Both the position numbers and the translations under genes were made by a program. Shown here one piece after another: positions 37,067-44,046 of a DNA stretch of 64,000 bases; the first letter of the stretch is position 1, and the number at the start of each line of letters is the position of its first letter. Below the pieces are notes generated by a model. That model was not told the origin of the DNA and searched no databases. It saw nothing but the letters and a program-made list of their open reading frames with translations. The stretch is from Streptomyces gobiensis (GTDB lineage Bacteria; Actinomycetota; Actinomycetes; Streptomycetales; Streptomycetaceae), in NCBI RefSeq assembly GCF_021216675.1, contig NZ_CP086120.1:868001-932000 (forward strand), written 5' to 3'.

Positions 37067-37225
37067 TCACTTCAGCGCGCGCTTCAAGGCGCACTGCTGC
37101 CGCAGGCGATCCCCTCCACGGTGGTGATGGACCGACAGGGCCGCATTGCGGCACGCGCTCTCAAGGCGCTCACCGAGGAGGAGGTTCTCGGCATGCTGGG
37201 TCCCATCATCACGGAAACCCGGTAA
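37067..37225 (+). pseudogene. C-terminal remnant of a TlpA-like thioredoxin gene
   Basis: The frame ending at TAA 37223 reads SLQRALQGALLPQAIPSTVV then MDRQGRIAARALKALTEEEV and about a dozen more residues. This is the cis-Pro (AIPST) and C-terminal helix of a TlpA/ResA protein; the catalytic WCxxC half is absent upstream, where the SHOCT gene ends instead. Probably the tail of a deleted second TlpA gene from the same redox operon. No start codon or RBS fits. Confidence 0.75.
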
Positions 37226-37538
37226 CCGGCATGCCCTCCCGGCCCTCCTAAGCACCGTCCCTCCCGAATCCGTGCCCCATGAGGGCCGGGAGGCTTCCTC
37301 CCCCCGGGGCCAACCAGCCTTCTCCGGCCCCTGTCCTCTCGGCTGTGGCCACCTCACCGCACCCTGGTGTCAATTGGGTTGCGGCAAGCGCCCCACTGGC
37401 AAGACATGAGGAAACCCCCCGCCCTGGATGGACAGGGGCCTCATGTGGACACGTGCACGTCTCCACAGGGGACGCAGATCCAGCTGCCGCCACCAGCTGT
37501 CCCCGCTTCACCTCACGGCCACTTCGGGCGGGGCATGG
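37226..37538. other. Intergenic stretch, no gene recognised
   Basis: 313 bases between the TlpA remnant and the tiny-ORF cluster. An 87-codon open frame on the minus strand (37248-37511) lacks homology clues and coding bias. Nothing supportable. Confidence 0.4.
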
Positions 37539-37688
37539 CTACTCCCTCTTCCTCGCCTTCCCACACTTCGGGCACGAGCACGGAGGGAAGGCGGAACTGA
37601 TGGGCGGCGGGCCGCCCTTGGTCGATTCGCTCTCTTTGACGGTGACCCGCTTCCCGTCCGGACGTACCCGGTACACCCTGATCGTCAT
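37539..37688 (-). CDS. 49-residue protein with C-terminal CxCxxC motif
   Basis: Starts MTIRVYRVRPDGKRVTVKES and ends FPPCSCPKCGKARKRE. Three cysteines (CSCPKC) close to the C-terminus suggest a zinc knuckle. ATG 37688 (or GTG 37691) overlaps the previous gene's stop in GTGATGA. Very short, but third-position GC, coupled start and a recognisable actinobacterial small-protein pattern support it as real. Confidence 0.7.
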   Translation of the reverse strand: MTIRVYRVRPDGKRVTVKESESTKGGPPPISSAFPPCSCPKCGKARKRE

Positions 37689-37909
37689 CACTGGTCATCA
37701 CCCCATCCGCACAGGGCCCGCAACTGGTCAGCGGCAATGACCAGAGCCAGGTCCTGGGCCAGCTCGGAGTCCGGGTCGATCCAGCCCTCACCTAGGAAAT
37801 CGCGGTGCAGCCCATCGTGTCCCCGCTGACCGACACAGGAGAACCGGGAGGCGGCCGGGGGCGGCATGTCATGCCAGGCCGGGCGCTGGGCGCCACACAG
37901 GCAGCTCAC
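37688..37909 (-). CDS. 73-residue cysteine-containing small protein
   Basis: Starts MSCLCGAQRPAWHDMPPPAA, with three early-half cysteines, then HDGLHRDFLGEGWIDPDSEL and LALVIAADQLRALCG. ATGA overlap with the gene before and GTGA overlap with the gene after put it in a three-gene coupled unit. No known domain recognised. Confidence 0.65.
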   Translation of the reverse strand: MSCLCGAQRPAWHDMPPPAASRFSCVGQRGHDGLHRDFLGEGWIDPDSELAQDLALVIAADQLRALCGWGDDQ

Positions 37910-38238
37910 CGGGCACCCCCGTGGAGGGCGCGCCGGTCCAAGTCGAGACCGAGATACACGGCTGTGTAGAGCACGCGGCGCCGCTCCTGCTGCTCATACG
38001 CCAGCAAGTACGGCCTCACAAGCGGCTCACTATCCACGTACCAGGGACCTTCCGGAAGGCCATACGGACTGCGATGCCGGGGCAGCGCCGCGGAACGGGG
38101 CTCTGGGTACGGCGCTGCCCCGGGCTGCTGAGGGATGTTCTGGTCGCCTGCCGGGCGCCACTCCTCCAGCCCGTACAAGGCTGCGATCGCGGCTCTCGCC
38201 AAAGCAATCAAGGCATGGATAATGCCCATTGTCGTCAA
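37906..38238 (-). CDS. 110-residue protein, first gene of tiny-ORF unit
   Basis: Starts MTTMGIIHALIALARAAIAA (amphipathic/hydrophobic), then a Pro-rich middle (SPYGLPEGPWYVDSEPLVRP) and YLLAYEQQERRRVLYTAVYL. The sequence type is seen in Streptomyces next to HTH regulators; function unknown. Divergent from the HTH/TPR gene across about 150 bases, so the regulator may control this unit. Confidence 0.7.
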   Translation of the reverse strand: MTTMGIIHALIALARAAIAALYGLEEWRPAGDQNIPQQPGAAPYPEPRSAALPRHRSPYGLPEGPWYVDSEPLVRPYLLAYEQQERRRVLYTAVYLGLDLDRRALHGGAR

Positions 38239-38390
38239 CTCCAGTCAGTTGGTGGCCGCACCCCCGGACAGTTCGTCGCTGTCGCGGGGGCCTTGCGTTG
38301 GTGACTTCATCGAAACGCAGCCGTTGAACACGCGGAGGGGCCAGACAGGGGGCCAGGGAGGGGCCAGACTTGACTGAGAGAGGGGGCCAG

Positions 38391-39632
38391 ATGAGTAGTG
38401 AGCGGCGGAAGCAGTGCGGGGCATACCTCGCGCGGCTCAGGCGCGAGGCAGGGAAGAGCCAACGGCAGTTAGCCGAGCGACTGTGTTCTCTGTCTGGTCT
38501 GAACACACTGACGCGGAACGAAGTATCGCGGTGGGAACGTGGTGAGCGGATCCCCGATGACTGGCTACCGCTCATTGCCCGCACTCTGGATGTGCCATTC
38601 GTCGACCTCGAACGGGCAGCGGCGTACGCACGTGGCGAAGCCTCCCCCACGGATGCCCTGAGCCCCGTCGAAACCCTGCGGCAGCTCCTGCCACCCGATG
38701 ATTTGCTTCTGTCCCTTGAGCCAGTCGGCGGTCGTCGCATCGGAGCCGACGCCGTAGCGAGCCTCGCGGGGAGGGTGCATGGCCTGAGACTGGCCGACGA
38801 CGTACTGGCCGGGGGCGACTTGCTGGCCCCCGCGCTGCGGGAGCTGAGTGCTGCGGTACGGCTCTACCGGGAGAGCAGTCACACCGAAGAGGTAGGGCGT
38901 CAGCTCCTCGTCCAGATTGGGGAGCTGTCACAGATCGCGGGATGGATCGCGAGCGATGCCGGAGAGCACGAACGGGCGGAACGGGCCTACCGTCTCGGTA
39001 TCTCCGCCGCCCGTGAAGCCAGGGACCGTACGTTGGTCGGCAACCTCGCGGGATCTCTCGCCTACCAGTGGTCCAACACCGGCCGAGAACGTGAAGGCGT
39101 TTCCCTTGCGCGGGCGGCTCTGGACGAAGCAGGGCCGGATGCACACCCGAAAGCACGGGCGATGTTCCTCGACCGCGTCGCATGGGCGCACACACGGGCA
39201 AAGGAAGCGCAACCCGCTTTGCGGGCGCTTGAAGAGGCTCACGACACGCTCGCGTCCGAATCCGTCGAAGAAGCCCCGCAATGGGCGTACTGGGTCTGTG
39301 ACGATGAACTGCGGGTGATGGACGCCCGGGTCTTCACCGAGCTACGGCGACCACTGAGAGCCGTACCGATGCTGGCCGATGTCCTGGGCGGATACGACTC
39401 CACGCATGCACGGGAAGTCACGCTGTACCGGTCCTGGCTGGCAGTTGCCCTCGCTGATGCCAACGAGCCAGAGCAGGCAGCGGAAGAAGCGCAACGTGTC
39501 CTCTCCGGCGTCGTGGCCAGCGAACGGACCGCCGAACGCTCACGCGTCGTACTGCGGCACCTGCAACCGTTCGAGGAAGTGCCCGAAGTCGGCACCCTCC
39601 TGGACGACCATGGGCACCTGCTGTCCGCATGA
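38391..39632 (+). CDS. XRE-type HTH regulator with TPR-like domain
   Basis: 413 aa from ATG 38391 (AGAGGGGG upstream; TTG 38370 is in frame but less likely). N-terminal HTH about residues 8-68: YLARLRREAGKSQRQLAERL ... NEVSRWERGERIP. The rest is helical with TPR-like repeats (ERAERAYRLGISAAREARDR; EGVSLARAALDEAGPDAHPK). Typical of actinobacterial regulators that sense peptides or small ligands. Pairs with the divergent tiny-ORF unit. An IS3 end lies about 18 bases after the stop. Confidence 0.87.
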   Translation: MSSERRKQCGAYLARLRREAGKSQRQLAERLCSLSGLNTLTRNEVSRWERGERIPDDWLPLIARTLDVPFVDLERAAAYARGEASPTDALSPVETLRQLLPPDDLLLSLEPVGGRRIGADAVASLAGRVHGLRLADDVLAGGDLLAPALRELSAAVRLYRESSHTEEVGRQLLVQIGELSQIAGWIASDAGEHERAERAYRLGISAAREARDRTLVGNLAGSLAYQWSNTGREREGVSLARAALDEAGPDAHPKARAMFLDRVAWAHTRAKEAQPALRALEEAHDTLASESVEEAPQWAYWVCDDELRVMDARVFTELRRPLRAVPMLADVLGGYDSTHAREVTLYRSWLAVALADANEPEQAAEEAQRVLSGVVASERTAERSRVVLRHLQPFEEVPEVGTLLDDHGHLLSA

Positions 39633-39649
39633 CGACAACCTCGCCAACA

Positions 39650-40260
39650 TGAAGTTTCCCCGTGATGTTGGACACTCGATGCTTACGCCGCGAGGGCCTG
39701 TCCTTGCTCGTGTCGCTGTCGGATCTCCAGCGGGGTGAGGTAGCCCCAGGCCGGATGCTTCCACAGGCGCTTTCGGTTGTAGAAGGTCTCGATGAAGGTG
39801 AAGATCTCGGTGCGGGCGGTGGCCGGGCTGGGCCAGCGCGGGTGCCGGTCTCCTCTTTGAGTAGCGCGAAGAAGCTCTCGGCGGCGGCGTTGTCGTAGCA
39901 GGAGCCGGTTCTGCCATGCTCTGGCGAAGGCCCAGCCGACGTATTTCACGACGCAGTTCGTCGGAGGTGTATTCGCTGCCGCGGTCCGAATGCACGATGC
40001 AGCCGGACTGGAGTCGGCCACGGCCGGCAGCCATCATCAGCGCGTCGACAACCAAGGACGCGCGGTGATGGTCGGCCATCGATTAGCCGACGATCTCGCG
40101 GGTCGCCAGGTACAGCCAGCCCTCGTCGCCCGCGCTGGGGTGCCACCGCCCGGCAGGACCGCCCCCTCGCCAGTCGCCGGGAGCAGGGACTCACACGACC
40201 CATTTGCCTGCGCCGTGCAACCTGGATCGGCTCATGCCGTGTCCGCCGGATGGCCGCGTT
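39650..40260 (-). mobile_element. Decayed IS3-family element (orfB transposase fragment)
   Basis: Minus strand encodes a broken DDE integrase core. In one frame it reads DEGWLYLATREIVG, a stop, then MADHHRASLVVDALMMAAGR and CIVHSDRGSEYTSDELRREI. It then shifts frame to RTEIFTFIETFYNRKRLWKH and ends at TAA 39683. So there is at least one nonsense codon and two frameshifts, and the 5' part and orfA are missing. The terminal sequence TGAAGTTTCCCCGTGATGTT at 39650 looks like the outer inverted repeat; no partner end exists near 40260. Inactive. Confidence 0.85.
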
Positions 40261-40267
40261 CTCGGTG

Positions 40268-41812
40268 CTACACCCGACGCAGGCGGGAGAGCAGTCCCCG
40301 GTGCGCCCATCCTGTCCGGCGCAGACCCGTCCAGACGCAGCAGGCAGCCATGCCGATCGCAAGCGCAGTCGCACCGAGCGCAGACGGGACGGCGTTTATC
40401 ACGGCAATGCCGATCACCACGGCGACGACTCCGTCGAACTGCCACGCCACGATTCGTAGCCCGGAGAGGTCGCCGAGTGGCGTGATGATCGGGAGAAGCA
40501 GTTCGAGCGGCAGATGCAGCTTCATCTCACGCAGGAACCTGGCACCAAGCACCAGCACCACCGACCCTGCGACGAGTAGGACCGTGTTCACCAGGGGTCC
40601 GCTGTGAAGCGGCCACTGGGTCATGATCGCAAGGCCACCACCCAGGCAGGCTCCGACCGCTACGGCGACGACAGGCCATGCCAGCGTGCGGGCGAGCGCC
40701 CCACCCCACCACTCACCGAACAGCGGAGCCAGGGTCAACTCGTCGCGCAGGCCGCGCCACGTCTCGCTCACCCACCCGGATCCCAGGTACACACAGACCG
40801 ACCCAGCCACCCACAAGAACAACGCCAGGCTGTCTTCCGGCCCGGCCACCCCGAGCGTCAGCACGGCACCGCCGATCAGCAGGAGCATCACGGCTGCAAT
40901 CGCGCGACCGGGCGTTCGAAGCGCTCGAATCGCACCCTGAGCGAGATACCCGCGAAGGCGTCCGTCCGGGCGGATCAGAGCCGAGGTGAGCCCGCGCGGC
41001 TCCGGTCGGTATAGGTCGAGCGCGTGGTGGAGCGTACCCGTCCACGCATACGCTTGGGCCTGGGATGCGCGTGCCGACTCGCGTGCGAGTCTGGCGAGGT
41101 CGACCGTCCGGATCGACCGGAAGGCTGCCCGTCCGAGGGCCGTAGCCGTAGTCGCCAGCACGCCGGCAACGAGCCACAGGCCGCCCCCGCCCTCCGGAGC
41201 CATTCGGCTCATCACTGTCACGACGAGTGCCACAGCGCCCACGGCGGAAGCGAGCACGAGATTGTCGGGCACCGATCGGACCTGGCCCCACAACCAGGCC
41301 ACCGCGGCGACGGCACTGAGCCCCACCGCGACCGCAAGACCCTGCAGCGCAGTGTCGAAGTGATCGAACAGGTCGGTCGTGAGGTACGCCGCCGTGCACG
41401 CCGACAGCAGCGTGGCCGTGCCCGCGTACGTCAGCCGGCGCCGGGCGATCGTGCCGAGGTAGCACGTCGGGGAAATGTCCGTGGACATGAACACGTGCAG
41501 CAGGAAGGGCCGGATCACCAGCGGTCCCCAGAACCGGCCCGCGAGTTGGGCACCCCAGCACGCTGCAACGGCGAGCGTGCAGGCCACGGGCGTCGCCCCG
41601 GCGAGAGACCCCACGGAGATGAGCGCCGGCGAAGTGCTCGCGGTGTAGACGACCGGCACCAGATAGATGAGGGCGAACAGAGCGATGAGATAGGCGGTGT
41701 ACGCGCGGCCACGCACCGTGGCACGGTCGCCGCGGCGAGCGTACCGGTGCCATACGGCGTGGACGCGAGCCCTGGCATCGGAGTCGGGTACCGCGGTGCT
41801 GTGCGTTGTCAT
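40268..41812 (-). CDS. Multi-pass ABC-2-like exporter permease
   Basis: 514 aa from ATG 41812, about 12 hydrophobic segments in two halves (YTAYLIALFALIYLVPVVYT ... ATALAIGMAACCVWTGL) with a soluble helical linker (about residues 235-290). Start overlaps the ATPase stop in ATGA, so the pair forms one ABC transporter. Size and topology suggest export of a lipid-like or peptide product rather than solute import; no binding protein is encoded. Followed by the IS3 remnant. Confidence 0.8.
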   Translation of the reverse strand: MTTHSTAVPDSDARARVHAVWHRYARRGDRATVRGRAYTAYLIALFALIYLVPVVYTASTSPALISVGSLAGATPVACTLAVAACWGAQLAGRFWGPLVIRPFLLHVFMSTDISPTCYLGTIARRRLTYAGTATLLSACTAAYLTTDLFDHFDTALQGLAVAVGLSAVAAVAWLWGQVRSVPDNLVLASAVGAVALVVTVMSRMAPEGGGGLWLVAGVLATTATALGRAAFRSIRTVDLARLARESARASQAQAYAWTGTLHHALDLYRPEPRGLTSALIRPDGRLRGYLAQGAIRALRTPGRAIAAVMLLLIGGAVLTLGVAGPEDSLALFLWVAGSVCVYLGSGWVSETWRGLRDELTLAPLFGEWWGGALARTLAWPVVAVAVGACLGGGLAIMTQWPLHSGPLVNTVLLVAGSVVLVLGARFLREMKLHLPLELLLPIITPLGDLSGLRIVAWQFDGVVAVVIGIAVINAVPSALGATALAIGMAACCVWTGLRRTGWAHRGLLSRLRRV

Positions 41813-42441
41813 CCCAACTCCACGCGACCGTCGCACGCTTCCACCAGAGCGGCCTCGTGGGTGGCGACCAGGAACGCCGTGCCCTTCTTCGCCCGCTCGG
41901 TGAGCAGTGTGGCCACCAGATCGACGCGGTGACTGTCGAGGTGCCGCTCCGGCTCGTCGAGCAGTACGACGTCAGCAGGACGAACCAAAGTCAGCGCAAG
42001 GCTGAAGAGTTGCAACTGTCCGGACGAGACCTGATGGGGAAACCGTTCACCCAGTGAAGAAAGTCCCAACCGCTCGATGACACGTTCAGCGCGTTCGGCG
42101 GTTCTCGGGGCATTGCCGTACCAGGAGGCAGCGACCAGTGTCACCTGCTCGCGCAGCGTCATGTCACGGGCGACGGGAATCGGTTCGACAAGCGAAGCCA
42201 CGAGACGTCGGTGCAGAGGCTTTGCCATGTTGGCGGGTTCGCCCATCACCGAACACGAACCGGCCGTCAGACTCCGACTGCCCAGGAAGGAACGCAGGAG
42301 AGTGGTCTTCCCCGAGCCGTTGCTGCCGGTGACACACCAGAACTCGCCTGGCATCACCGTGAACGTCGTAGGCGCAAGCAGCGTGGTATCGCCCAGCGTG
42401 ACCGTCGCGCCGTCTGCCTCGAGTACAGGAACTCCGGTCAC
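41809..42441 (-). CDS. ABC transporter ATP-binding protein
   Basis: 210 aa. Walker A GSNGSGKTTLL, Q-loop region LVASLVEPIPVARDMTLREQ, signature HQVSSGQLQLFSLAL (SSGQ in place of LSGGQ), Walker B VVLLDEPERHLD, H-loop ATHEAAL. GTG start overlaps the last codons of the methyltransferase pseudogene (GTGA). All ATPase motifs are intact even though the gene in front is broken. Confidence 0.92.
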   Translation of the reverse strand: MTGVPVLEADGATVTLGDTTLLAPTTFTVMPGEFWCVTGSNGSGKTTLLRSFLGSRSLTAGSCSVMGEPANMAKPLHRRLVASLVEPIPVARDMTLREQVTLVAASWYGNAPRTAERAERVIERLGLSSLGERFPHQVSSGQLQLFSLALTLVRPADVVLLDEPERHLDSHRVDLVATLLTERAKKGTAFLVATHEAALVEACDGRVELG

Positions 42442-43174
42442 TTTCGCTCCAGAACCACAAGCATCTCTCGTGAGCGTGCGCTGTAGTCCTCGCCCGCGTA
42501 CGTCCCGTTGACGCTCGCCACCTCCAATCCGGCCATCGCACCATCAGTCGTATCTCCGGTAGCGTCGCCCAGGTGGCTGTCTCGTGAAATGCAGTGAGTT
42601 TTGATGCACTCTGGACCAAGAAGATACTCATGATCGCCTGGGAGGCGCGATCTACAGTCTGAGTTATCGACACCATCTGCTCTCGGCCCAAATGGATATG
42701 TCACCGAAGTCGCATCCCCGCCCGCACCAAGGTACTCGGCGAGGTCGCTGCAATCGAGGAAGGCCGCACCCTCCGGCTTCAAGTGCCGTTCAATGACACG
42801 GAAAAGATCAATTTTCTCATCGTGACTCTGGGCAAGGAAAAACGTATTCCTCGAAAGGGTGATGACGTTGAACTTGGAATCGAGCTGAGCATCGCGAAAG
42901 TCGGCTTCAACCACTTCAATTTTGTGATCACGTCGCCTGCTCTTGAGCAAGTCCAACGACGGCCGTGATGCGTCGACCGCCACCACCCGCGCGCCGGCGT
43001 CGGCGAGCGCGAACGACGACACACCCGTTCCGGCTCCCAGGTCCAGAACGGCCTGTCCGGCCAGTGGCCGGTGCGAGGACACCATGCCACAAGCCCAGCC
43101 CCTGCGGAAAGCATCGATGACACCAGGTCGTAGGCGTCAATTGCCGCCGCGTCATACACACTCGGGTCACTCAC
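42438..43174 (-). pseudogene. Class I SAM-dependent methyltransferase, frameshifted
   Basis: The protein is split over reading frames. From GTG 43174, frame A gives SDPSVYDAAAIDAYDLVSSM. By 43085 the sequence continues in frame B with GQAVLDLGAGTGVSSFALAD (SAM motif I), VVAVDASRPSLDLLKSRRRD and HLKPEGAAFLDCSD. At about 42690 it moves to a third frame (VSITQTVDRASQAIMSIFLV, FHETATWATLPEIRLM) and at about 42545 back to frame B (VASVNGTYAGEDYSARSREM) up to the stop. So there are three apparent frameshifts in one otherwise continuous protein. GC is lower than surroundings. It could be genuine decay or, less likely, sequencing error. It was the gene preceding the ABC pair. Confidence 0.85.
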
Positions 43175-43400
43175 GGGGACGACCTTTCCTCACCATCTCA
43201 TTGGCCACGGTGATGGCACCCGGCAGGTTGAATCCCACCTCAGCCGTCGAACGACCGCTGGCGCGTACGCCAGTCACCCGAGGCACAAATCCGACATTCG
43301 AACGGAGTCGGGGCGCGTGAACGAGGTAGTAGGCGATCTCGTCGGGCCTGGCCAGGCTACGGCGGGCCATCACCCACCTGGCGCCACCCCACATCGGTGT
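43167..43400 (-). pseudogene. IS701/IS4-like transposase scrap joined to tail of an unknown gene
   Basis: One minus-strand frame reads ARWVMARRSLARPDEIAYYL (about 43312-43390), closely resembling the conserved RRS..DP.EIAYYL stretch of Streptomyces IS701/IS4-type transposases. It then continues as RASGRSTAEVGFNLPGAITV and a few residues to TGA 43167, which overlaps the methyltransferase start by eight bases. The second part may be the C-terminus of a gene that once preceded the methyltransferase, cut by the insertion. Neither part is functional. Confidence 0.55.
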
Positions 43401-44046
43401 TCGGCGCCGGGCAATCACTCGTAAGTGGGAAACGAGCCTGCCGGAACAGGCCATGTGCGGCGGCCGTGCTTGGGCGGACGAGACCGTGCCTGTTGGGTCA
43501 GATTTCACTGGATGCCCGGACCAGGGCCTTTGACCAGCAAGAACCGTATCCAGCCTCACCGCCCACCACGCCCCGTCACGATCGCTCCGGCCCTCCAATA
43601 CGCAGGACCAGGGGTTCGAGCCCTTCGCCATGAAGCAGATCAATCTGTTTGACGGGCGTCCAGGGCGACACCGACGCAGAGTACCAGCGGCTCGTCGAAC
43701 AGAACGTGATCCCCTGGTTTGTCAACGGCCTCCTGCCAGGCCCAGCAGGTCAGACGGGGCAAAGCCGGTCCGGGCGGCTGCCGGATACAGGGGACTGCGG
43801 CGCTCTGCGGGCTCCCCGTGCGGCAGCCCGCCGTACGGGGTCGATGGACAACGAAGGGTCCTTGATACCCACCGGATACAAGACCCCGCTGTCTGCCGCC
43901 CGACGTGTCGTCGCCGACTCGTGTTGCCGCACGTCCCTCGACCGTCAGGGCAGTCGGAACGCAAGGTCACTTCCGTCCATTCGGCAACCCACAACTCGGC
44001 CATTTGCCAAGTCCATTCGTTCGAGGGAGAGTTGGGGGCGCGGCTC
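43401..44046. other. Degenerate region, no intact gene
   Basis: About 650 bases between the transposase scrap and the ALDH start. The long plus-strand frame that is open here shows no coding bias and is continuous with ALDH only by chance. A fragment at 43649 reads TGVQGDTDAEYQRLVEQNVI in another frame and could be a gene scrap of unknown origin. Confidence 0.45.

Noticed and set aside
37248..37511. 87-codon minus-strand open frame after the tiny-ORF unit
   Set aside because: No overlap or RBS, no coding bias, no recognisable pattern.
43610..43635. GGTTCGAGCCC resembling a tRNA T-arm, possibly an integration site
   Set aside because: The flanking stem pairs poorly and no acceptor, D or anticodon arm can be built upstream.
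43630..44046. N-terminal extension of the ALDH frame upstream of ATG 44047
   Set aside because: Codon third positions lose GC bias and the sequence is not ALDH-like; it only happens to be open.
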